A DNA stretch of 64,000 nt from Bostrychus sinensis (lineage: Eukaryota; Chordata; Actinopteri; Gobiiformes; Eleotridae), in NCBI GenBank assembly GCA_020698575.1, contig CM036242.1, positions 40,172,662-40,236,661 of the forward strand. The letters run 5' to 3'. Below the pieces are notes generated by a model. It ran no database searches, was not told where the DNA came from, and saw nothing but the letters and a program-made list of their open reading frames with translations. Each line of letters opens with the position of its first letter. The stretch's first letter is position 1. Below are positions 48,664 through 60,468 of the stretch, piece after piece. The position numbers were made by a program, and so were the translations under genes.

Positions 48664-49713
48664 TCATGCAGGGGGCCAGACGTGCTCAGGCTTGAGGTAA
48701 ACGTATGGAGAGAAAGAGTCCATCCCAGTGTCCACCCAGTAAATTGGATCATAATCTTTGTCTGTTTGATTCTCATACTCGTCCTCGCTGGCCTGCTCGT
48801 CTTCATCAGACCTCAGCCCGGAGCTGTCCCGTCTTTCTCTGTTCCCCATGTCACTCTCTCTGAGGCTGCTGTGACACTTGGTGCAGACTCTCAGTCGTTT
48901 GGTTGGGTGGATGTGGCTGATCACAGCACGCTTTTTGGAACAATATCCACAAACCAAGAAGCCACACTTCCTGCAGTGGTGCCGGCGGTGGGTCATGGTG
49001 AATTTGCTGGAACAGCGCATGCAGATAGCAGAGGCTGGATCTAGGATCCACGTCACAGCGAAGTTAGGGTTGGCTCTGCGGCCGCTGCTCTGAAGGAGTT
49101 CAGTTTTGCAAACTTCAATGTGTTCCATCCAGGCCTGTTTTTCCTCTCGAGAGGCGGCAGAGACGTAGAAGGACTTTTTTGGAGTCTTGATCAGCCACTG
49201 GTGTTTCATTTGGAAACCATTCTCCAAGTCCTCCAGCTCAATGTCCTCTGAAAAGTTAAATGAGACAAGTTTAGTACAATGAGGACAGATTTAACACTTT
49301 CAGAATTTCATTTTCATTGGAAAACAGACATTAAGACTTTGTCAAGCTTCAGTGTGTATGCAAAAACACAGATTTTTGCTGTTGCTTCATAAAACAGCTG
49401 ACTGACAGCTATAAGATAAGGTTAACATATCAGATTTGGAGGGGTTTTAATCATCTTGTTACTCACCAAGAGGGATAATCTTTTGATTCTTGAACCAGCG
49501 TCCATTGATGACGATGTTGCCGTAGACCAGCATGTCGTTAAACAGGAAAAATGCTTTTGGTTGAGGTCCACGGCGGCTCTGCTTCATCAGTCGTCCCTCT
49601 CCGATCAAAACTCGCTCTGGATTGACCAGGCGCCCCCCAGCCGGTCCGAAAGACTTCTGCACGGCCACGATCCGCCTCTGGTTCTCCTTTATAAATGAGA
49701 TCTGCTGTGTCAT
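48664..49713 (-). CDS. plekhf1-like: PH-FYVE protein, plekhf1-like, copy 4
   Basis: Exons 49713-49467 and 49247-48664, 219-base intron, 276 residues. The protein is the same as copy 3 throughout, with PH domain, WILD, RRHHCRKCG, RVC and eight zinc cysteines. The upstream sequence is D-type, like that of copy 3. It is the last complete gene in the array; the next copy has lost exon 1 and carries a stop codon. Confidence 0.88.
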
Positions 49714-52700
49714 TGTGCCGTATTGTTGGTCAGGAGCTGTGTCCAGTCTCTCTGTAGTTCCTCTGTGCATGTAAGAAGCTGTGTCTGGAGACAACACAGC
49801 AGTGCAGCGCTTAAATGTTATTGGTGATGAAATGGGGTTTTCCTGGTTTCAAGCTAAAGAAGAACTGGTTTGTCAAGAGGTGGGACCTTTACTCTGACTC
49901 TGTGGCACAAGAAACAGTGCCAGCATTTCCTGGTAATTTTCATTGGGGCTTTCGGGAAACATCTGTGATCTGATCAAAGAAAAATGTAAAACATCTATAA
50001 CTGGCATCAGATATGGGAATATTTTCTGCACCTCTCAGAAAACAAACAGGAAAATCTCTGCACCAACTGCTGTTTCCTACTTTACTAAACACTGACGGGA
50101 CAAACCCAAGGCTAGAAACTGGGTCCTGGAAAATGAATTAAGAAATGTCCTTTGGGCCTAAGCGACCACAGAAAAACATATCATCTCCAAGAGCACTCAG
50201 TCCCCCAGCGGGACACACAGTCCATGTTTATGTTCGCCTGTACAAACTGACAGGAGTCCACCCAATCACATTAAAGCTGAACTATACCTGGTTTACCTCT
50301 GCCATCCCAGGTGCTGTTTCAACAACAGTATAGCTACATTTTTGCTTTTTTTAAATCAACAAATGAGCCAATTAAACATCATGTCTTTTTTTCAATTATT
50401 TTTTTATGTCTATTTGAGTCTCTAGACCATCCCAGGGAAAATCAGTTGGTGAGTCATAGGACCTCGACTCATTTGTTAAAAGCGCATAGGTCTACAGTAC
50501 AAAGCAGGTGTCAAAAACAGCATGCACCACTGAAATAGACCAGAGTTGTGGGTGACGTATGAAGCATACATTACTTCATTTCAGTGTAAATATTGTATTG
50601 TAAAGGTTATTTTTGCTGTGGGTTATTTTGCTTTATACACACACATGTATGGATTCATGAATACAATAAAGCAAACACTTCTAGAAAGACTCACACAATA
50701 GGAGCCCAGTGCAGTTTGGTCTTAAATCTCTGAGTCTGACAGCTGTTTCAGGCCAGTGTCTGTTAAACTCCTTCACACTCCTCACTCTGCTTCATGAGCT
50801 CACAGACCATCAGGCAAAGCTGAGAGTGGTGTAAAATTTTAGCATAATAAGGGACCTTTAATGTTATGTTCTACAGAACAATAGTTTTTTTTTAAAAATT
50901 AACAACCTCCATACTTTTCTGAGAAGATAGAGAAAAGAGAATAAGCAGTAGACCAGGAAACTGTCGCTCCGAACAAGATGATAAGAGAGGAATTTTTCTA
51001 AACAAGTTTTCAGCTGCAAGGTTTTTAGTCAACAGTAAATAGCAAAATATAACAGCTACCTCTGCGAAACAGTGTCTTTAATCAGTGTGCTGACTTTGGG
51101 GGACTCGCTGATGTCATTTATTACATCCAGAGGCTGAGGCTTGTTTCTTTTTCTTTATTTTCCTGTAAAGGACACTACATTTTTATCCATCTTTGAATCT
51201 CTTACGCACCCAATAAAAGTGGTTTGGTATTTTTAGAAACTTTTTATCTTGATAAAATTTTTGCAGTTCTTGTCAGCACATGTCCAGACAACTGCAGTAA
51301 AAACTGAAAAATGAAACGTATGTATTATAACAGTAACAACTTTTTATGTATTTAAATGTGTGCTCCATAAAGGCACCTGTAGGTTTAGAGGTTGCATAAA
51401 TGAGAAACATACAAATAAATGAATAGGGGCATGGTGGCAGAGTGGTTAGTGCTCTTCCTCTGGTTTCCCACATTAACCTAGAACATGCACTAATCCTGCA
51501 GCTTGGTACTCCTGACCAAGATCCTGGCTCAAGATCTGGTCAAGGGTCTCCAGGAGCTGCACCCTGTCCCCCACAGCTCCTGACAGGTCCTGGTAAAGTC
51601 CTCCATTTTAAAACTCTCTATTTAACACCAAGAACATTGTGTGCAGGAGTGCTACAAGCCTGAAGTATCATAACACTGACAAGTCTGTTATACAAGTGTG
51701 AAATATTCAAATGCAACAGAGACAAAGCCAAAGGCACAAGGAAGAGGAGCTGAACAGGTTTGGAGCATGGAAACTGTGTAGAGTCTGCAGTAACTCTTTC
51801 TGTTACATAAAAGGGCAGGAGGAAGTCAGATCATGTTGCATACAAAGCATCACACTGTTGCAACGTATGGAGCCTCTGTCCATGTAATATTCTCACAAAT
51901 GGATTTCTGTTAAAACCAGTGTCTCATTCAAGATAAAATTAGGCAAGACCAGGACCAGATTACTCAGTGAGACAACCTGGAAAACAGAACTGTACCTAGA
52001 AAATGCTTTTCACCTTTAGGATCGGAGTAAAGAATTGTCTGTGTGATCATTGTCTGTGCTGGCTGTATTTGTTACTTCTGAGAAATATTTAGATTTTTAA
52101 AAAAGTGTGTATGTTGAAATAAAAGTTTCTGCGAGTTTTTAAAGTTTGAACAGTTTGTGCCATTATCCAAACTACAAGAGATGGAGGACTGAGTCATGGA
52201 CTTGGACTCCACTTGAGCTTAAACCTCAAAAACTTGACTTGAACTCAAATCTTTCTTTTAGTGCTCAGACTTGTACTCAGCTCTTCCCACTGTCCAGGAC
52301 TTGGACTTGTGAACTAATAACTTGGACTTAGACTCAGACGTGTGGATAATAACTTGGACTTGTACTCAGACTGGGGCACTTTCTTGTCCCATTTGTGTCT
52401 AATTTGCTAAGTTTCATTTTTACATTATTTATTTATTATATATTATTTTATTCGACCTTTATTTAACCAGGAAAGTCCTAAAAGGTCCAATATTATGCTT
52501 TTTCAGGCTTTTTGAATGAGTTTTTGACACCTTTGCATTAGTATTTCAAGTTTTATCACTTACAATAATTTACAGTCTTATATAGGCATCCTCTGAGGTT
52601 GCATAATTTACAGAGGTCACAGAGGAATATTAGTCCAGTGACATCTGAGTTCTAGGGTGTTTTCCTAACATTTTTTAGAGTAGCAGTATTTAGGTGTATA

Positions 52701-52867
52701 AAATTAAATGAAATATAAAAAATGTGCAAATATGTGGGCAGCCTTATAAGTTTGCTGCGTTGTATGCATGCAGCTTCTCAAAATGGATTACTTACAACAC
52801 AAAACTTGTTAGATTAGTTAAGACTTGTCATAGACAGTGCATTCAATAATGAGAAAAGGTATTTAAG

Positions 52868-53102
52868 GTGGTAATCAGAAAATGGAAGGACAGAGGCAAT
52901 GTTGATGTTAAGGCCAAAAAAAAATACCAGAGAGACACAGGCAAGGAATGGTGAGAATGGTTAAAGACAACCCACAGATCACCTCCAAACACCTACAACA
53001 TCATCCTGCTGCAGATGGTGTTTCCATACAACAATTCAGCGCACTTTGCACAAAAAACAGCTGTATGGAAGGGTGATGCCACGCCACAAGTTGCTTGAGG
53101 AA
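52868..53102 (+). pseudogene. Tc1 transposase relic, unit D
   Basis: Same fragment as in B and C but with a shorter poly-A tract; retains the GRVMPRHKLL-coding segment. Confidence 0.75.
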
Positions 53103-55480
53103 GGCAAAAGCTCATTTAGGGAGGTGTCCAGGAGGCATCTGAAACAGATGCCTGAGGCACCTCAGCTGGCCCCTCACGATGTGGAGGAGCAGCGGCTCTA
53201 CTCTGAGCTCCTCCCAAGTAATCTAGCTCCTCACCCTATCTCTAAGGGAGTGCCCAGCCACCCTGCGGAGGAAACTCATTTCGGCCGCTTGTATCCGGGA
53301 TCTTGTCCTTTCGGTCATGACCCAAAGCTCATGACCATAGGTGAGAGTAGGAACGTAGATCGATGGTAAATTGAGATCTTCGCCTTTTGGCTCAGCTCCT
53401 TCTTCACCGCAACAGACCGATACATTGACCGCATTACTGCAGACGCTGCACTGATCCTCCTGTCAATCTCACGCTCCATCCTTCCCTCACTCGTGAACAA
53501 GACCCCAAGATACTTAAATTCCTCCACTTGAGGCAGGAACTCTCCTCCGACCTGGAGAGGGCAGGCCACCCTTTTCCGGTCAAGAACCATGGCCTTGGAC
53601 TTGGAGGTGCTGATTCTCAATCCAGCCATTTCACGCTCGGCTGCAAACCATCCCAATGCGCACTGAAGGTCCAGGTTTGATGAAGCCAACAGGACAACAT
53701 CATCTGCAAAAAGCTGAGATAAGATCCTGTGGTCCCCAAACCAGACTCCCTCTGGCCCCTGGGTGTGCCTAGAAATTCTGTCCATAAAAATAATGAACAG
53801 AACCGGTGATAAAGGGCAGCCCTGATGGAGTCCAACATGCACTCAGAACAGTTCTGACTGCTCTGGTTGTACACAGACCAGACAGCCCTTTGCAGAGGGC
53901 CTCGGACCCCATACTTCCAGAGCACCCTCCAAAGAATGCTACGAGGGACACAGTCATACGCCTTCTCCAGGTCCACAAAACACATGTGGACTGGATGGGC
54001 GAACTCCCATGAGCCCTCGAGCAGCCGACAGAGAGTGTAGAGCTGGTCCACTGTTCCACGACAGGGACCAAAACCGGATTGTTCCTCCTGAAACCAAGTT
54101 TTGACTATCGGCCGAATTCTCCTCTCCAGCACCCTGGAATAGACTTTCCCAGGGAGGCTGAGAAGTGTGATCCCCTGTAGTTGGCACACACCATCCGGTC
54201 CCCCTTCTTAAAAAGAGGGACCACCACCCTGGTCTGCCAGTCCAGAGGTACTGTCCCCGACCACCACGCGATGTTGCAGAGATGCGTCAGCCAAGACAGC
54301 CCCACAACATCCAGAGACTTGAGGTACTCAGGGCAGATCTCATCCACCCCCAAAGCCTTGCCACCGGGAAGTTTTTTAACCATCTCAGTGACTTCAGCCT
54401 GGGTGTTAGACGAGTCCACCACAAAGTCCCCAGCCTCTGCTCCCTCTACGGAAGGCGCGTCAGTGGGATTGAGGGGATCCTCAACGTATTCCTTCCACTG
54501 CCTGACAACATCCCCAGTCGAGGTCAACAGCTGTCCACTTCCACTATAAACAGTGTTAGTGAAGCACTGCTTCCCCGTTCTTAGACGGCGGACAGTTTGC
54601 CAGAATATCTTCAAGGCCGACTGATAGTCCTCCTCCATGGCTTCCCTGAACTACTCTCACACCCGAGTTTTTGGCTCCACAAGCGCCTGGGCTGCAGCAC
54701 ACTTGGCCTTCCTGTACCCTCAGGAGTCCCACAAGCCAACCAGGCTTGATAGGACTCCATCAGCATCCCCTACTTCCGGTGTCTACCACACAGTTCGGGG
54801 GTTGCCACCTTATGGCCACAGCTCTGAATGGCTGCATCAGTAATAGAGGTGGAGAACATGGTCCACTCAGACTCGATGTCCCAAACCTCCCTGGAGATCT
54901 GGTTGAAGCTCTTTGGAGGTTGGAATTGAAGATCCCTCTAACAGAGGGCTCAGCCAGATGTTCCCAACAGACCCTCACAATACGTTTGGTCCTGCCAAGT
55001 CTTTCTGGCTTCCTCCGCCGCCAGCGGATCCAACTCATCACCAGGTGGTGATCAGTTGACAGCTCAGCCCCTCTCTTCACACGAGTGTCCAAGACACACG
55101 GCCGAAGGTCAGATGACACGACTACAAAGTTGTTCATCGGCCTCTGGCCTAGAGTGTCCTAGTGCCACGTGCACCGATGGACGCCCTTATGCTCAAACAT
55201 GGTAATCGTTATCGACAAACTGTGACTAGCACAGAAATCCAATAACAGAACACCACTCGGGTTCAGAATGGGGAGGCCATTCCTCCCAGTCATGCCCCTC
55301 CAGGTGTCACTGTGGTTACCCACATGGGTATCGAAGACCCCCAGTCAGAGCACCTTCCAGTACACCTTCCATGGACTCCAAGAAGGCTGGGTACTCTGCA
55401 CTGCTCTTCAGCCTGTAAGCTGAGACAACAGTGACCCGAAGGCACAATGACATGACCCTCTCCCTCCATGACTCCCTCTG
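53103..55480 (-). mobile_element. Rex3 LINE, broken, unit D
   Basis: Same truncated element; changes from B-type at its 3' end (GGAGTGCC, CATTTCGG) to mainly A-type from about 53388. Private changes include AATGCTACG at about 53936 and GAGCTGTCAACTG-side CCCCTCTCTTCAC near 55068. Confidence 0.88.
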
Positions 55481-55547
55481 TTTTAATTCCCAGTGTTTTT
55501 CTGTCAATAATGAATAATAACAATACTGAAGTAGATAAGAGTATAAG

Positions 55548-56292
55548 CAGAGGTGGGTAGTAATGAGTTCCATTTACTGGAATCACTTTTTGAATAATTT
55601 GTGCCTCTTTCGCAACAGACTTTTTACTACCCCTTGAGTAATATTATTTTCAAGTAACAGCATTCTTACTTGAGTACTATGTTTCTACCCAGCTACTCAA
55701 CCCACCTCTGGTTGTTTGTTTAAAGGTTTGTTTAATCTATGCCTATTAGCAGCCTTACATAACACAGAGCCTGGGTTACTGCTCCTGTCTGCTCCTCCAA
55801 ATTGAAAGTGTTACTGTATCCCTCCCTAAATATCTCATAGTCCCCCTTTTCACAAAATCCTGGAGTATCCCTTTAATGTAATGGTTTATAACACTGAATT
55901 AGTGACAGATGTGCATGGCAGGTCGTCTGGTGTTATTATTCAAATATTTCCCGTGAACACAGAGTAAACAAACACACACGGGAAACACACAGGGAAACGC
56001 CCTTTCATCATTTTCAACATGCAATTTTTCTTCCTACTGCTTACGGTCAATGGTGACGACAATGACTCAGCAGCAATTTTAATCCATGTTTTATGCATCT
56101 GTTTATACAAGAACTGAGGACATTTGTACAGCAACAGAAAAGGTGGGCTTAGATGGGAATACTCACCTGCAATGGCTCTTTAGAAAACTACTTTGAAAAT
56201 GTTCCATAAACAAACAGCGGAGGGTAAAGCCAAAAATTGAGGTTTTTTTTTTTTTTTTTACTTGAAAATAGAAGTATTACTACCCACCTCTG
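55548..56292. mobile_element. hAT-like MITE ends, composite, unit D
   Basis: Right terminus CCACCTCTG as in unit A, interior TTTCGCAACAG as in unit B: a small-scale mosaic. Confidence 0.65.
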
Positions 56293-56393
56293 CAAACTAT
56301 AGATAATTGTATGTACAGTATGATAAGCTTGGGTTATCTGGTTCCCTTTTAGTGAAGTAATTAGTGTTCTCTGCCTTTGTGTGATTCCCAAGG

Positions 56394-56718
56394 GTTTGCC
56401 AGAATATCTTCTGGCAAACAGTTCTGACTGTTCGCATTGCAGGTTGTAACCTGCAATACTTCCAGAGCACCCTCCAAAGAACGCTACGAGGGACACAGTC
56501 AAACGCCTTCTCCAGGTCCACAAAACACATGTGGACTGAATGGGCGAACTCCCATGAGCCCTCGAGCACCCGACAGAGAGTGTAGAGCTGGTCCACTGTT
56601 CCACGACAGGGACCAAAACCGGATTGTTCCTCCTGAAACCGAGGTTTGACTATTGGCCAAATTCTCCTCTCCAGCACCATGGAATAGACTTTCCCAGGGA
56701 GGCTGAGGAGTGTGATCC
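56394..56718 (-). mobile_element. Second Rex3 fragment with palindromes, unit D
   Basis: Full-length B-type form of the fragment with the three adjoining inverted repeats at about 56394-56457. Confidence 0.8.
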
Positions 56719-57273
56719 GGAATAAAGCATGGCTTCAGAGAACGAGAAGTGACTCAGCATTTTTATTCAAATTTTGAAAATGATGGACTATGGAGATAAA
56801 GTGATGCACAAAATAGTACACAAAATGCAAGATTAATTTTGGATACAAGTTGTTTTCATTCACTTTTTTTTGGTCATTATCAGTACTAAATTACAGATGA
56901 CTGACCTTTGTTTTGCTGTACATGAGTCACAGGCCTGGGCCTGGAATCACCAGAGTTTTCAGCCAGGTTTCACCCACACAAGACATAACAGGCACAAGGT
57001 ATTTAGTCCGGATCAAGGGCAGCACTGTCACCTACTGGAACCAAACCCCTGGCTGTAAAAACTAGTTCCTGAGTTGACTCTTACTTAAACAACATCTGAA
57101 AAATTCAAATGGGAAATTTAATGACAAACCAAAGACCAAACCAAGTCCTAACTAATTCACAGAACTGGGGCACTGAACAGTTTAATCACCTAATAATATA
57201 TTGTTATTAAAATATTTGAGCTAAAACACCCTCATAAAATTTATTTTAATCCAATTCAATTTTTTTTTAAATT

Positions 57274-57619
57274 CTCACCTCCCAGCAAGAAGATCGTGGG
57301 TTCGAGCCCCGGGGCGACCAACACACCATCACACAAACTCTGTGGGTGGAGTCTGCATGTCCTCCCCGCGTTACCGTGGGTTCTGTCTGGGTTCTCCGGC
57401 TTCCTCCCACTGTCCAAAGACATGCATGTGTTAGGTGAATTGGTGATTCTAAATTGCCCCTAGTGAGTGAATGTCTGTCTGTGTTTGTCTCTGTGTCAGT
57501 CCTGCGACAAGCTGACCCCTGTCCAGGATGTACCCCGCCTACGGCCCAAAGTTACTGGGATAGGCACCAGTCACCCACGACCCCTAATGGGATTAAGTGG
57601 AAGAAAATGAATGAATGAA
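57274..57619 (+). mobile_element. tRNA-derived SINE with L2-type tail, unit D
   Basis: As in the other units, with GATAGGCACCAGTCACC in place of GGCTCCAG near the 3' end. Confidence 0.7.
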
Positions 57620-57681
57620 CAATTGAATTTTATTTATGTGGCTCAGTATCACAACAGAATTCACCTCATCCCCTGTCCTTA

Positions 57682-58581
57682 TGCTGCGTTCACACCGGAC
57701 GCGTTTGAGGCGTCTGGGGCGTCTGGTTTACATGTTAAGTCTATGTAAACGCGCGTCTAGACATCCTGGGGCACGAATCAAGCTTCCAGCGCGGCGCGAA
57801 TCGGGTTTTGACGCGCGAATAGCGCGGCGCGAATTGAGCGTCGACGCGTCTGACGCGGGAATCGAGCGTCTGACGCTCTCGACGCCCGAGTTGAAAAATC
57901 TGAACTTTCGCGGCGCGTTAACCAATCAGGATCTAGCTCCTGCAGTGATGTGGGAGGACGTAGAAAGCGGAGATCCATCAAAACAATCACAGTGGACTTA
58001 TCGAAGCTGTCAATGTGAACGTGGAGCTATAAGCTACAGCCTGCAGCAGCTCTACTACTTTTATAAAGACAGCAGTCAAAAAGATAGTAACAAGACATTG
58101 AGGGGACCTTAACTTTAGCGTGTGCTGAGCTGAGCTCGCTGGATTAGCAGTTACTGTACTTCCCAAAACAACAGCAAAAACAGTCCGTGTACTGACTGCT
58201 AGCCTAGCCTATAACCCGCTAAAACCACTAGAGACCGCTATTAAACAAGAAAAAACTCCCATATCTCCGCTCTGCTGCTGGTGTTGAGTGCCTAAAAACA
58301 GCAGTAGTGTCCTGGGGACATGTCCTCGCACCGACCCGGGACACAGGTGAGCAAACCGGCGTGGCCTTGGTTGGATTTAGCCCTGAATGAGCGGCCATTA
58401 CCCTGGCACAACAGACTCCTCCCATGATGCGACTTCGTGTCTGAACACATTTGTTTTGACGCGCAAACAGAGCAAAATTGGACGCGCGAATGAAGCGTCT
58501 GACTTCAAAATGTTCAACCGTCCAACTAGACGCGTCGGACGCGAATTTGACGCCTCAAACGCGTCCGGTGTGAACGCAGCA
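57682..58581. mobile_element. Harbinger-like MITE, 900 bases, unit D
   Basis: TGCTGCGTTCACACCGGACG ends, TTA at 57679-57681 and 58582-58584. Length as in B and C, but GGGGCACGAATC as in A. Confidence 0.85.
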
Positions 58582-59759
58582 TTAGACCCTCCTTCTCAGT
58601 AAGGAAAAACTCCTGAAAAAACCCAGCTGTGGGAAAAAAAGAAGAAACCTTATGTAGACCATACTGAAGGAGAGATCTTCTCTCAGGACACACAGACTAT
58701 AAATGTGTCTAGGACTGTTAAATAACGTCCATTAGCTCATCTATCTACCGTTGATCTACAGTATTCAAGCTGATTACATTTTCACTGATTTCAAACACCT
58801 CTGGGAATATGGCACATCCACTAGGGGGAGCTCTAGTGTAAACAGACAGGTGTGCAGGTAGGTACAGTATGTTAACATGGACAACCAGTGCAATAAAAGT
58901 CAGTGCCTGATGCGGGTAAAGTCAGACTCTGCAATATTCAGCTGGAAATGTCTGAAAACTGCAACATCCATTGAACATTTGATTCATCACTATATTTTTG
59001 CTACGTCTCATTTCAGTACTAAGTACAAACACTCTCACAGAGTAGACCTCTGCAAAGGAGTCATAATAATTAGTATTTATTTGTTATTTGCTGACCCCTT
59101 GTGGCTGGAGTAAGTATCTTGGTGGGAGCTGATCCAGATGTGTTCATTTAGAATCTGCATAAACACTTACTAAATAACTGTATCTACAGGTGTTTGCTGC
59201 AAAAGCTTGAAGGTGCTGTTGGACCACTCATCTTTATCTCAATAACTGTCAACTGAACACAGTTTTCATTATAAAGTGTTTTATTTAAATAAAAATATTT
59301 AGAAGTTTACATAAAAATAATACAAGCAAATACTTCATATTGGATACATAGATGTGGATTTTTCACATAAATTATACTTACTTATTAACAATGTCATAAT
59401 ACATAAATACAGTATTCATATTTACATTAGATGTGATGAGTCCTATATAACAATTGCTCTTCTGTTTCTGTTGCACAGTGCGTACACAGTAAGGAATATT
59501 TACAAGTGTGTGGTTTCTTTAACTAAACAACCAGTGTTGTGTTGATGCCTTCTACACAAGGAGCAACACAGTTGGAGCTAGTTATTCAGCAGCAAAACAT
59601 AGTTACAATGAGGTATGCATATGCAACACCTGTGGCATGCTCTTTGTGGACGCCTCACGTTTTTTTGAGAAAAAGACATGACTCAGATTCAGCCTGCAGT
59701 CCCTCTGTGCTCATCTGCACATAACTACATTGACATGGCATGTTGTAGTTCTTCAGTAC

Positions 59760-60259
59760 ATCATAATCTTCGTCTGTTTGATTCTCATACTCGTCCTCGC
59801 TGGCCTGCTCATCTTCATCAGACCTCAGCCCGGAGCTGTCCCCTCTCACTCTGTTCCCCATGTCACTCTCTCTGAGGCTGCTGTGACACTCGGTGCAGAC
59901 TCTCAGTCATTTGTTTGGGTGGATGTGGCTGATCACAGCACGCTTTTTGGAGCAATATCCACAAACCAAGAAGCCACACTTCCTGCAGTGGTGCCGGCGG
60001 TGGGTCATGGTGAACTTGCTGGAACAGCGCATGCAGATAGCAGAGGCTGGATCTGGGATCCACCTCACAGCGAAGTTAGGGTTGGCTCTGCGGCCGCTGC
60101 TCTGAAGGAGTTGAGTTTTGCAAACTTCAATGTGTTCCATCCAGGCCTGTTTTTCTTCTTGAGAGGCGGCAGAGACGTAGAAGGACTTTTTTGGAGTCTT
60201 GATCAGCCACTGGTGTTTCATTTGGAAACCATTCTCCAAGTCCTCCAGCTCAATGTCCT
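59760..60259 (-). pseudogene. plekhf1-like copy 5, exon 2 only, disabled
   Basis: Exon 2 homology starts at the usual TTTTCAG acceptor (60259) and encodes the end of the PH domain and most of the FYVE domain. Residue 200 is a stop: CGA in the other copies is TGA here (59907-59909), with T198N next to it, so the last zinc pair and tail would be lost. A 151-base deletion joined at 59759/59760, relative to copy 4 (48597-48747), removes the last 27 codons, the normal stop and 67 bases of 3' UTR. There is no exon 1: homology ends at about 60468 within the intron. Other differences are R132Q and T148R. It retains E206, V220 and G222 like copy 1, so it is not a recent copy of copy 4. Three independent lesions make it a pseudogene. 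Confidence 0.9.
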
Positions 60260-60468
60260 CTGAAAAGTCAAAATGAGACAAGTTTAGTACAATGAGGACA
60301 GTTTTAACACTTTCAGCATTTCATTTTCATTGGAAAACAGAGGTTAAGACTTTGTCAAGCTTCATTGTGTATGCAAAAACACAGATTTTTGGTGTTGCTG
60401 CTGTTTCATAAAACAGCTGACTGACAGCTATCAGAAAAGGTTAACAATCTATTTGGAGACTTGTTACA

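Larger units (their letters stand above)
38260..49444. repeat. Tandem array unit C (11,185 bases), recombinant
   Basis: Third unit. From its start to about 39735 it follows D and differs from B (for example CCTGGTTTCAAGC at 38658, GGGACCTTTACTC near 38697, ACAAACAGGAAAATCTC near 38855). From about 39735 onward it follows B and differs from D. The switch lies between 39735 and about 40471, or 41425 if the D base at 51653 is private. This is the pattern of one unequal crossover between a D-type and a B-type unit. Confidence 0.85.
49445..60468. repeat. Tandem array unit D (last, 3' end eroded)
   Basis: Fourth unit. Follows C to about 52610, where TTTACTCTGTCTTCACAAAA is shortened, keeps B/C features to about 53290, then from about 53388 agrees mainly with A against B/C (TTTTGGCTC, CACCGCAAC, TTTTCCGGTC, GATTCTCAATCC, TCTTTGGAGG, TTTTTGGCTCC), with scattered B-type bases. 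It ends at TTGTTAC, a few bases before where an exon 1 would start. Confidence 0.85.
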
